This document shows, in pieces, positions 34,515 through 44,310 of a stretch of DNA of 64,000 bases. How positions within the stretch are numbered: position 1 is the first letter of the stretch; every line of letters begins with the position of its first letter. The notes beneath the pieces are model-generated. The model did not search any database and had not been told where the DNA came from. It saw only the letters and a list, made by a program, of their open reading frames with translations. The stretch spans positions 178,047,121 to 178,111,120 of the forward strand of contig CM061919.1 in NCBI GenBank assembly GCA_031002005.1, written 5' to 3'. Position numbers and translations under genes: made by a program. The DNA is from Vandiemenella viatica (Eukaryota; Arthropoda; Insecta; Orthoptera; Morabidae).

Positions 34515-34912
34515 CGCTTTACACCTCGTCAACGTCGAGGTCACTAGAGGCGGGAAAGGGCAAGGGGCAAGGAGCGAAATGGACTTTTGAAAACCCCGGA
34601 ATTCGCCTGGAGTGATTTAGGGAAACCATGGAAAACACAAATCTGGTTGTCCGGATGGAGATTCGAACCAGCTTCCTCCCGAATGCGAGGCCAGAACCGT
34701 TCACCCACAAAACTCGTTGGGAGTATTGGAGAGGGCAAGGATAGAGAAGGGGGAGGATTGGGGTGGCGCAAGGAGCGGGAAGGAATTCGTTCATGACATT
34801 CTTGAGTGATTTCTGGAAACTTTGAAAAACCGAAATCTGTATGGCTGGACGGGGATTTGTACCACCTTCCCTCCGAATGACAGGCCCAAACGTGACCGCT
34901 CAATCACGACCT
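34431..34912 (-). repeat. Old SINE carrying another SINE inside it
   Basis: The left piece (34431-34468) shows TCGACGTCAAGGTCATTAAA, the inner part of the CGTCGACG tail. The right piece (34716-34912) continues with AAGGAGCGGGAAGGAATTCG, a worn core (TTTCTGGAAACTTTGAAAAA) and a head with a damaged B box (GATTTGTACC). Together they make one SINE interrupted by a younger copy. Confidence 0.6.
34469..34715 (-). repeat. Younger SINE nested in the older SINE
   Basis: A 38-base T run (A tail), then CGCTTTACACCTCGTCAACG, GAGGTCACTAGAGGCGGG, the core AAACCATGGAAAACAC, the B box GATTCGAACC and a shortened head end. A duplication is not clear: the flanks show only GAATTATT against GAGTATTG. Confidence 0.8.
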
Positions 34913-35389
34913 CAAAAACTAAGTTATCTTAAAATATGTAGATATTAATCTGCTGACACTTTTATATTAATTTCAATTTTTTTGATGTCACCTCAAAATA
35001 ATACATACCTTGCTTTACGAATGGAACGATGGGCTGTAAATTGTTGGAAACACCACCAAAATTCCTCTCCCGTAGTTTTTTCGTGAATTTCTTGTCGTTG
35101 CGACGTCACATAAAAACAAAACGAACCCTCGTTTACTCCTGGGGCAGAGGGGTCTACTTTATTGCAAACCGCATCAAAAACCGATCGATTCACCGAACAA
35201 TAGATACTAATTTGTCGCGTACGAAATTCTGTCTGCAGTTTGTGAGCCACGAATAATTGCCTGATAGATGAATCACATGAACATTCTAATGATGATATAT
35301 TGACTCGGAGGTGGGAAATTGTGTTTGTTGACCCACGGCCTCCAATATAGATGGTCACTGCTTCAAACTCTGTCGAGATTGTATGGTCT
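34913..35389. other. Non-coding or unidentified ORF remnant
   Basis: A 121-residue minus-strand frame (34993-35358) has a plausible amino-acid mix but no motif I recognise. It may be a fragment of an unknown element. Confidence 0.25.
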
Positions 35390-35390
35390 T

Positions 35391-35628
35391 ACCGAGAGTG
35401 GTGGTGTAACGGTTAGCGTTCTGGCCTAGCATTCGGGAGGAGGGTGGTTCGAATCCCCGTCCGGGCATCCAGATTTGGGTTTTCCATGGTTTCCCAAATC
35501 ACTGCAGGCAAATGCCGGGATGCTTCCTTTAAAAAAGGCCATGGCCGAATTCCTTGCCATTGCTTGCCCCCCATCCTTTCCCGTCTCTAAAAACCTCGCT
35601 GTTAAGAGACGTTAAGGTGTAAAAAAAA
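35391..35628 (+). repeat. Full-length SINE, copy 2 of a sibling pair
   Basis: The head CCGAGAGTGGTGGTGTAACG with A box is followed by B box GGTTCGAATCC. The core is TTTTCCATGGTTTCCCAAAT, and the tail reads TAAAAACCTCGCTGTTAAG and then GACGTTAAGG plus an A run. No target duplication was found at the A run. The following 70 bp instead match the 3' flank of the copy at 24220. Confidence 0.92.
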
Positions 35629-35699
35629 TAGATTTGTCTAAAACATTTCTAGACATTTTAGGCGTTAAATTCGTATGAATATGATAACAAAAGCCATAA
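35629..35699 (+). repeat. 3' flank shared with the SINE at 24220
   Basis: AGATTTGTCTAAAACATTTC, TAGACATTTTA, CGTTAAATTCGTATGAATAT and AAAGCCATAA appear in order here and at 24421-24490, with about two mismatches. The 5' flanks of the two SINEs are unrelated. Confidence 0.9.
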
Positions 35700-35729
35700 C
35701 GAGCGCAACATTTAACTAAAACCACCGAT

Positions 35730-36125
35730 ACCCGAGGGTCGACTCTCCACGGTGGTCCGTATAACAAGTTGTCAGCGCGATCATCACTAAGCTACGCGTC
35801 AAGGGCAGCCTGGGGTTTGTTGCTCCGCGGAAAATCTTGCCGACCGGCGGTCAAGCAGTGGCCATGGCAGTTTGCTGGTGGAAGCCCATATAGCGGTCCG
35901 GAGTATCCAGACGAACCGCATCTCAGCCAAACGGACTCTGCCAGTGGTGATACCTCTCCTGCGGTCTCGGGGGAAATCGACCACGGCGACAGCGAGATGC
36001 TGGCAGAGAGATTGGCCGGCGCTTGTTGGCTTTCGGCGACGTGTGACCACAGCAAATCGAAAACATCAGAAACGTTTGGAGGTTGCCTGAAACATTTCTC
36101 TGTCTCCGACGTCTGATCCACAAGT
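35730..36125. other. CpG-rich segment with long open frames of unknown nature
   Basis: The composition is GC-rich and CpG-dense (CCGACCGGCGGTC, GGCGACAGCGAG, GGCCGGCGCTTG). Overlapping frames are open on both strands (plus 35769-36116, minus 35792-36253), which fits low stop density in GC-rich DNA as well as it fits a gene. I recognise no domain, signal peptide or splice-site pair. An exon, CpG island or unknown repeat are all possible. Confidence 0.3.
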
Positions 36126-37249
36126 GTAGTCTGCCCGATATGCAATTTACGTATTAGATTGTATGGCTTCGTTATTGACTGTTGCTTAACCTTATTTGTA
36201 TGTCTGAACCAAGGTTTCGGTTTTCTGTGGTTTCCCGAAACCAATCTAAACAAATACCGCGAATTCTGTGAACTTATTAACCAAAAACATTATTTGGTAT
36301 TCTTTCACCTTTACTGTACACAATATATGTTTATGAAAAATAATAGGTTATGCTCTCCGAATGAGTCTTCAAATTCTAAATATGCTCTTATATAATAATT
36401 TCATGTTATTATAAATCCGAGTGAGTAATAACTCATCTATGGATCGTCTTGCACATGTTTCTAATTAATGAAATATTGACGTTTTAATTGTTTGTGGTAA
36501 TAAAGAATTTTATTTTTACCTTAAATCAGGCTTCTATAAATGAGTTAACAGTGAATTTGATTAATTATTCTCGTACTCCCCCCCCCTCCAGACAAACAAT
36601 CAAAGTAAATAACAGAACATTTAACTAAAGTAGGAAGTAGGGATCATCTTCTATAACTTTCTTCCTTGATTATGTTTCAACATTCCTCTGATTCATCGAA
36701 TATATTTAGCAGCTGAAAAGTCTCTGCTAAGATTTCCAACTGAGGGAATAGCTTTCATTGCGACCATTTTAGCCTCCATCCACTTTAATAATAAGCTTTG
36801 TGCCTGGAGACTGGGCTCACCTCAATGACTCGGCAACCCCCGGGAAGTCTCGATAAGTACGAAGTGTTAGTTATGTTGGCCTTGTTGCGGTTTCGTAGGT
36901 CGTCCGCTCACATCAGCTACCACAATGTTTTATTTTCAATCTCACTCACTGAAATATAATGTGCATAGTCTAACTCTTACTTCTTCCTTCTAAAGATACA
37001 GATTCTCTTGACCGGCCGCCACTCAGTATCCGACTGAGAAAATTTAAAGACTAGGTACTGAATGAATAAACAGTTATTTCACAAAACTAATTTTAATTCA
37101 TTGCCTTCATTTTCCAACACCACCAATGTTATAAACTTATCGGACTTCTCACTCCAAAGTTGCAGATCCAGTTAAAGTAGAACGGCTATTTGTACACCTT
37201 TTACTCACATTCACACGTTTACAACTTTCAACTTAACACCAACCACACT
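36126..37249. other. AT-rich sequence, nothing recognised
   Basis: No frame or repeat hallmark. A C run near 36580 only. Confidence 0.35.
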
Positions 37250-37435
37250 TCTCCACGTCCTGCGACCGACTGCCCACCTTGTGGCTACCACAGCACCCAC
37301 CATGCCGCCCCCGGGGCTCACCCTTCCGTGGCCACGGACATGGTGCCGATGACGTCACAAACCGGCGCTACTTTCAAACACAAAGTGGTACCGCTACAGC
37401 CTCTATCACAGTGCTGCTTGGCTAGCCAGAAAATT
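37250..37435. promoter_or_regulatory. GC-richer patch with ATF/CREB-type site
   Basis: GATGACGTCACAA at 37348-37360 contains the full TGACGTCA palindrome, in sequence much richer in GC than its flanks. The only other TGACGTCA I noted lies near 12230. It could be a promoter, enhancer or LTR control region, with no supporting gene. Confidence 0.3.
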
Positions 37436-37919
37436 TCAAATGAATAATGGAATTGACTCTATTTGCACTTATATTATTAACAGAAAGTATAAATTTCAAA
37501 TAAAAAAGAAACGAATCTGATTTTATTTACACTTACATTGTTAAAAGAATGTGTGACTGCGATGCCAGCTAAAATTCTTTTGTCTGTTGTGTAGCAGAGA
37601 TAAAACTTATAATGTGAGGGAGGAAAATAAAAAAAATAAAAAATATAATGTGTAGTTGGCATAAATTTGTATGTTACTTTTTTCCACGCACAACGAGGAG
37701 ATGCAGAAATTTATGTTAGAAGAGGAGCATCCGACATTAACGTTACATTTTCTGTAACAGTTATAGGAACCAAGTCACAAAATAAACTAATTTTTTTGAT
37801 AACAGATATAAAACAAGGTAGTTTATTAAAATATCAGAGAATGTTTACAAGTATCGTAGGAAATCGCTAAATGTATAAATCAAATATATAATAACTATTA
37901 GTTATTAAAATTACACTTT
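37436..37919. other. AT-rich spacer
   Basis: Nothing recognised. Confidence 0.35.
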
Positions 37920-38455
37920 GATATTACCCTACACACACTTTTTCGCCCTTTCCTGCAGCCACCTACATTTGTCCCCTACAAATTTTAATTTTAAATTCTT
38001 TAAACGTTTTTGGTAAATTATTCATCATTTCTCTTGGTAACTTATTCCAATCCCTGACATCCTTACCTAAAAAAGAAAATCTTCCTACACCCTTGTGCCT
38101 GAAATCGAGTGCCAGCTTGTGGTCATGATCATCTTTTCCCTCCCATGTATTACTTTTAATTCTTAAACCAACAATATCTTCGCATGCCTCATCATCAATA
38201 TACGCCTTGTACACTCCCATGACCCTCGTAACCCTCCTCCTATCTTCCAATGAATAACATTCTAGCTCTTTGATCATATCTGTCACTGTTGGCGTTCTGC
38301 GGTAATTTGCAGAAACAAATCTAGCAGCCCTTCTGTGCACCCTCTTTAACTCCTGTATTTGATATTCAATATGTGGGTCCCATACTACACCACCATATTC
38401 AAGCAATGGTCTGACCAAAGTTTTGTAACCAAATTCCTTTATATTTCTCGTAGAA
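37920..38455 (-). pseudogene. CR1-like LINE, intact C-terminal frame and 3' end
   Basis: The open minus-strand frame runs 151 residues from 38418 to a stop at 37963, with EFGYKTL just before it. It reads MVRPLLEYGGVVWDPH, ELKRVHRRAARFVSANYRR, LEDRRRVTRVMGVYK, FSFLGKDVRDWNKLP and FKEFKIKICRGQM. This is the C-terminal domain of CR1/Jockey reverse transcriptases (VRP.LEY...VWDP, L..VQRRAARFV, F..R....WN.LP). It has no stop across 150 codons, so it is relatively young. The palm domain is absent: a 5'-truncated insertion. Confidence 0.9.
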
Positions 38456-39807
38456 ACCCTTGGGAACTTCTACCTAACAACAAAAATTTCCGTCAAGTAA
38501 AATCAAATGGAGATATTTAAAACATGCTAACCAAATACTCCAAGAATCTAGTCAAAGAAAGTTTACTAACATCACAAAAAAATCAATAAGAATGCTGATA
38601 ACTAATTGTTATTTATTTTTCCTTGGACACGTATCCAGAAAAAATTTCTATTGTCACGATAGATGATAACCGACATTTTTGACAGGATTGAGTGCTGTAA
38701 TACTAACGTAATTTGCGGGAAATATTTCCTGGGTACAATACATTGAATTTTAATCCATTGGTCTCATAATGCACGATCGATTATCGCTGCACTGATCATT
38801 TCTGATTATCGACCGAAATGACGTGTTTTATAAGTGAAACCATAATATCAGACACAGACAGGCACAACATGAGAACGAAAATGTGTGTTAAATTTGGTAT
38901 AATGTTTCATGTGTTAACAATGAGAAATCGTTCTTAAACTAGTCAGTGCTTACTCAAAGCGTAGTCGAACGTAAACACGTAATGAAATATGGAAACAAAA
39001 GTTTTACATGTTTATTAAATTTACACAGAATTAGTAAAAATAAGCTGTTATAATGCAATGAATGATTGAAATGTACAAGGCAACAGGGTTCTTTCCTAGT
39101 ACATCTATCAGGGTTATATTTGCTTTCACTTGAACTTAAACATCTTCTATAAGTTTACGACTTAATATTAGAGACTGAAATAAGTTCCGATAAGATTAAA
39201 TATTCTTAAATTCGTTTATCATACTTCGTCCTGCGTAAAATGTTGCTGAGGAGAAATATTTCGTCACTCATCTCTCCGGTGAGGATTGTTCAAGAAGTAA
39301 TCACCGGAAAGAAAGTAGACAAAAATATTTCCCGAACTAAAGAGCGGCATGCAGAAGTTTGAACAATGCAGCCAAGTTGGAGCTCTTGTGAAGGACGATG
39401 CACCAACTTCACTTAGATGTTGTGAGGATTATTGAAGTTAAGTGGAAGTATGCCCAAGACTTCTGATCTGGTGAGAGAACGCTGGCTTTCAAACAATCCA
39501 CCAACGGAATTGTACAATTCATTCATTTTCCATGGATTCAAGTATAAGAAACTGGGATGTAGAAAGGAGTCAGCACTAGAAAATTAATTACATCAAGTGC
39601 GTATGTACGTATGTCCGTTTGGGCGACCTAGGAACAGGTTAAGGCTATGTTCCAGCTTGAATTCGCTTTGAATGTGTACACAAATAAGGTTGTCAGGCTT
39701 AGAAAGGATCTAGAGTTCAACGCGAAATTAGAAACACGGAGGCGTTATGGCCTGCTTCACATTACACAATAAGCTCTGCCAGAGATCAAGGTTGATTTAG
39801 AGCTTAT
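38456..39807. other. AT-rich sequence, nothing recognised
   Basis: No hallmark found on either strand. Confidence 0.4.
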
Positions 39808-39893
39808 GAAAATATTTGCCGAGACAGGGATTCAAACGGGTGACCTTCCTATTCTAGTCAGATGCCTTAGCCATTGGCTGCTTATATCGTTTA
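39808..39893 (-). repeat. tRNA-derived SINE head of a second family
   Basis: The minus strand reads GCCAATGGCTAAGGCATCTG and then GTTTGAATCCCTGTC, close to a tRNA A box and B box, with 13 bases of anticodon-arm-like sequence between. No CCATGGTTT core follows, so it belongs to a different family from the main SINEs. A true tRNA gene is unlikely because the acceptor ends do not pair. Confidence 0.5.
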
Positions 39894-41025
39894 CACCTAC
39901 AAGATACAGGCAATTATTTTGCAGACACGTTTGAAAGAGATTCTTTTATGGAGTGGAAGGAGTAATCAATTTAAAAAAAAAGTTTTTCTGAATTTAATCT
40001 TACCTCTCGGCTTAACATTTATATGTGTGTCGGAAACTTATTGAAGTTAGAGAGGTGGAACTTAAAATTATTATTAAAGCAGAAAAGTGAAAAACAGAGT
40101 AGTAAACGTTCATAGAAACAGTAAGAAGCAGAACCCAGAAAACTTCCATGGTAAACAAATATCAAATAGGTACAAAGCATAAACACTGGTTTTGTTTCTG
40201 ATTGTTAATCTGAACAATTTTGGAATTTAATTACTTAAAGAAATAAGGTGCGGAACGTGAATGCCTAACGCTGACAGGATTAATGCTATTCTTAAAGCTG
40301 GCGATTCTTCATGTATGGTCGTATCATTACAGATCCCTGTGGTACAGAAGAGTGGAAAAACAACAGTCAACGGAGAACCGGTGAAAAGAATTCTCAGAAC
40401 GAATGTTCCCTGGTGGGAAAATTGATGAGAAATTTTGTGGCACTTGAGGGAGCCGAAGACAGAAATGGGAGAAAGAACAAAGATAAAGAAAAAGGAAAGT
40501 TGGCGTAACTTTTGAGAAGTGGCCGAGAGGCTTGTAAAGGAGGAGGCAGCTCAAGTGCGTGCGAACGGAGGGGGTGGCAAGTGGTGGAAAGCTGCAAAAA
40601 GCAACCCTGGCGAGCGAACACTTCTGTCTCTGGTCCCTGAGGAATGTTACAGGTAAAGGGATCCGTGAGAGCTGGGGAGCGCCGCGATCTGAAATATTCG
40701 TTCGGCGGTGACGATATCAGAGAAGATTGTGCCACTCCTTCAAAGGCAAGAAATCGGCGCCGAGAATCGGGCTTTCAATGACAACAGTCCTCCTTGTTAC
40801 AACCGAGGCAAGTTAGTAAGGTATGTTTACAATGGAACAACTCCACAAAGCCGTTGAATAAAATATACATTCTATTTGATATCTATATGGTAACCACGTA
40901 TATTATTTCTAAAATGTGTTTCTTGTGACGAGCCATTTTTTCCCTTCATCCTTAACGAAAATCGGTAAATGATATATTATTTTCAGATTAAGTACTTCAC
41001 TTTGGTAACATCCTAAATTTAAAAA

Positions 41026-41032
<7 letters not shown>
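39894..41032. other. Non-coding, one GC-balanced patch
   Basis: Sequence at 40500-40760 is GC-balanced and free of known repeats. No coherent frame was found. Confidence 0.3.

Positions 41033-41070
<38 letters not shown>
41033..41070. repeat. 38-base T homopolymer
   Basis: An uninterrupted T run just upstream of a LINE 3' fragment. Confidence 0.9.
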
Positions 41071-41071
<1 letters not shown>

Positions 41072-41094
41072 TGAATTCAACCAGCAAATGACAG

Positions 41095-41665
41095 GGGATG
41101 TACGAGAGAAATAAAGGAATTGGGTTACAAAACCTTGGTCAGACCATTGATTGAATATGGTAGTGTAGTATGGGACCCACATTCCCACATTTTGAGTATC
41201 TAATAGAGGAGTTGGAAAGGGTGCAAAAAAGGGCTGCCAGATTTGCTTCTGATAATTACCGCAGAACGCAATCAATAACAGATATTATAAAAGACCTGGA
41301 ATGTGATTCATTGGAAGACAGGAGATGGTGACGGGGATCATGGGAGTGTACAAGGTGTATATTGGTGATTACACATGGAAAGATATTGATGTAATAATGA
41401 AAAGTAATGCATGGAAGGAAAATATGACCATGACCACAAGCTGGCACTTGATTTTAGGCACAACGGTGTAATTTTTAGGTAAGGGGGTCAGGGATTGGAA
41501 TAAGTTACGAAGAGAAATGATGAATAATTTACCAAAAAACGTTGAAAGAATTTAAAGTTGAAATTTGTAGAGGGCAAATGTAATTGGGTGCAGGAAAGGG
41601 GGAAAAAGGGGGTGTAGGGAAATTGTCATCGGAGCTTGCGCTCCATTGCAATTAAAATTAAATTA
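41095..41665 (+). pseudogene. CR1-like LINE 3' end, second copy
   Basis: This is the same family as 37920-38455, on the plus strand and more decayed. It reads TLVRPLIEYGSVVWDPH, ELERVQKRAARFASDNYRR, and later the WNKL and REMMNNLPK words in shifted frames. At its end it runs past the stop to a 3' terminus rich in AATTAAA repeats, which marks the LINE end. Single-base indels break the frame at least three times. Confidence 0.85.
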
Positions 41666-42069
41666 AATTATTAACAATCAAGGTCATGGGTACGCGATAG
41701 TTCAGAGTGAAGTTGCTAGGTTCCGCTGGCATCGATAAGTAGTGATCGCATTACCGCTGGATAGCAGCCCCATATATCACAGATATATGCATTAACTGTG
41801 TGCGTTTTCTAGAGTAACGAACATTTCGGATACTTTAGTTTCTGTCAGGGAAACATTTCATCATTTCTAATTGTTCTGTAAAACGTTGTGTTTTGCTACG
41901 TACGTTTTTCAGTAGACAAATAAACAGTTCCTACAAATAACCAGTTTTTCTTTCATGTTACTACAAACCACCATTCTCGCTATTCATCGATACCATTAGC
42001 GAAATTCAGCAACGATCACCCAGTATTTTTTTCTTAAAATGATTATACTATATAGCAATAAATGATTTT
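41666..42069. other. AT-rich spacer
   Basis: Nothing recognised. Confidence 0.35.
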
Positions 42070-42278
42070 TCGTTTTGGATTTGGCTTCGAGCCCATTAGA
42101 AACGGATGAGGAAAAGGGAACTGGCCTTGGTATTTACTATCGAAGCTTCCAGTATTCCACTGTATTGACTTCGGTAAACCATGGAAAATCAAATTCTTAA
42201 CGGCTGGAGCAGGGATCAAACCTGCGTCCCCCAAATTCCAGTCTTGAAAGTCAGACCTAACCGACCAAGCCCGGTGTA
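42070..42278 (-). repeat. Divergent SINE, variant head
   Basis: The minus strand shows CACCGGGCTTGGTCGGTTAG, GACTTTCAAGACTGG, and then a B-box-like GGTTTGATCCC. The core TTTTCCATGGTTTACC is retained, and the tail lacks the usual ending. The head is unlike that of the main family, so it is an independent tRNA head on the same core. Confidence 0.65.
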
Positions 42279-42988
42279 ATTTCAAATGTTATCGTTAATT
42301 AATATTATATGCTTGTAACAATTGTTGCCGGAAATATTAATGATTTCATTGCTTCAGGCATTTATTTATAGATTAGATTCACACATTTATATATAGAAAA
42401 GAGCAGCAATGCTAGTTACACGAACTACTTCCTTTGTTGCACAAAACTTACACAATTTTCTCAGTTCTTTTTATTTTACAAGTTTAGAAACAAAACTTCG
42501 TTTCCGAAGTTGAATTTTCTACCACGAAGACATGTTTTAAGGTCCGACTTGACTGCGTTGTGGGACTTTCCACTATGTGACCATTTTTTCAGGAATCTGA
42601 GGAATATGCAAAAAGTTTTTTCCAGCTGTGTGACTGTTAAATAATGATTTTTATTTTAAATGTCAGAACTATGTATATAGGAAATAACTCCACTTTTTAT
42701 CCTATTTAGAACAGTTTAAGGGACGTGGAAGAACGCAGGAGAATGTTTTAAAACTTATTAGCATGTAATACATACTGACCGAAGATAATAAACGTGCTTA
42801 TTCAAAGCGAGCAGCTCTACTGGACATATTTTACGAATCTGATGTTAATCACGGAAAAATTTGGGTTAATTTTTTTTTTTTAATTTGTAGAAAGAAGGCA
42901 CAAATCGTTTTGACAAAATTTATGTGAGATCAATCCTCAGTGCAGGCCTATCATCTTTCAACTAACAAAAATTTTATGTAACTTTTTG
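42279..42988. other. AT-rich spacer
   Basis: Nothing recognised. Confidence 0.35.
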
Positions 42989-43122
42989 TGGTTCAAGCTT
43001 TACGGTTCGTCGGCGTCATTGCTATTACAGCTAGGAGACAATATGGACTAAGGAACTGGAAGGGATTCGGCTATAAGATCTTGTAGCAACCATCCCGGTA
43101 TTCCAGATGATTTAAAAAAAAT
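42989..43122 (-). repeat. SINE tail and partial core
   Basis: CAAGCTTTACGGTTCGTCGG, AGCAACCATCCCGGTATTCC and GGAAGGGATTCGGC match the CGTCGACG tail class and its core. It ends before the CCATGG motif, so it is a head-less copy. Confidence 0.65.
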
Positions 43123-44044
43123 TGTATGGTCGTGTTTTCGAAGTAATCACTACACATGCGTAAATGTACCAATTTTTTTGGTCTCAATTTTATAATTTAC
43201 AAGTATTTGAAAAACTGAAATTAAATTTCTGTGATACGATTCCTAGAAAATCGTATATGAACTAAAAAGATTCCCGCTAATCGATGTATATAAAAATGTC
43301 TAGGTTTTTAATTTTGTTTTGATTGATAAAAAAAGTACTGGACCAAATGAGATGTCACACAAATGGAACCGATTAGACGTGGTGTCGTCATTCATCTAAA
43401 AATCGATTCATTAAAATCGATAGCGTAGTTTCACGGTGATCGGTGTACATACATTAATAAACAAAACATACTGGTGTAATTCAGAACTTCTTCCTTCGAA
43501 GCCGACTGCAAAGAATAAATATCATATTATTAGCGGCAAGGGACATTGAAGCCGGCAATGAGATTTTACGTAGCATTTCATTCCTGATTTTTAGTGTGGA
43601 GTGAGTTTTATTTCGTTTGCGCGATTTTTGGGGTACATTTTCGTCGCCATGTGTTGTATGAGAACAGTGGTTTTGATTGCGCGATACACAGGGGTGTAAT
43701 ATATACTGAATACTTTTTGGAAGTATGAGTCATAATCAGCTTATATTCGGCTTTGATTTTATTAACAGGAATATTTTTACTATGTAAATAGAACGAGTGG
43801 AGATAGGGGGGGGGGTGTGATGTTGCGATACAGTAGAAATGAGATAGATTGACGTAATACCAAGAAGCATGCAGCTTCATTTAGGGGTGATTTTTAGTTA
43901 ACTCCGCATGTGACTCCAAAGCCAATAACGAACGAAAAACGAATGGAGCAGTAAATACTTGTAAAGCGCTCTTTTCGACGTTCCGGCGTAATGACAGAAG
44001 CCACGATGAACCAGCCGGACGTCAACCACAAATGTTTGCTTTTA
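43123..44044. other. AT-rich sequence, nothing recognised
   Basis: A G run near 43808-43817 only. Confidence 0.35.
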
Positions 44045-44310
44045 AATTCGTTAATGGCTGCGGCGGTCATTACGCGGACTGTTTTTAACGAGCAGTAGGT
44101 GGGCAGAGGTGTGGGCGGGCGTGGTTCCGCTGTGGTCGGGCGCCTGCCGCAGCGCCACCTGCGTTCCTGCATGCCGGTGCGCCTTTGTGTACTGTGGCGA
44201 CCGTGACATAGGACGCGCCTGGGCACAAGGAGGAAACCTGGCCCCTGAGAGCCAACAACGCGTATGCACACGTGTCCAACAACAGTCAAGGGGCCGCAGG
44301 ATGACGGTGT
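44045..44310. promoter_or_regulatory. GC- and CpG-rich non-coding island
   Basis: GTGGGCGGGCGTGGTTCCGC, GGTCGGGCGCCTGCCGCAGC and GCCGGTGCGCC stand in AT-rich surroundings. TTCGTTAATGGC at its left edge has a homeodomain-type core. Several frames are open but none is protein-like. It resembles the islands at 15105 and 55480 in composition. Confidence 0.35.

Noticed and set aside
35391..35465. tRNA gene prediction
   Set aside because: A and B boxes are present, but the acceptor arm does not pair and the SINE core and tail follow directly, as in all sister copies. The same applies to 63890, 60961, 34304 and 6755.
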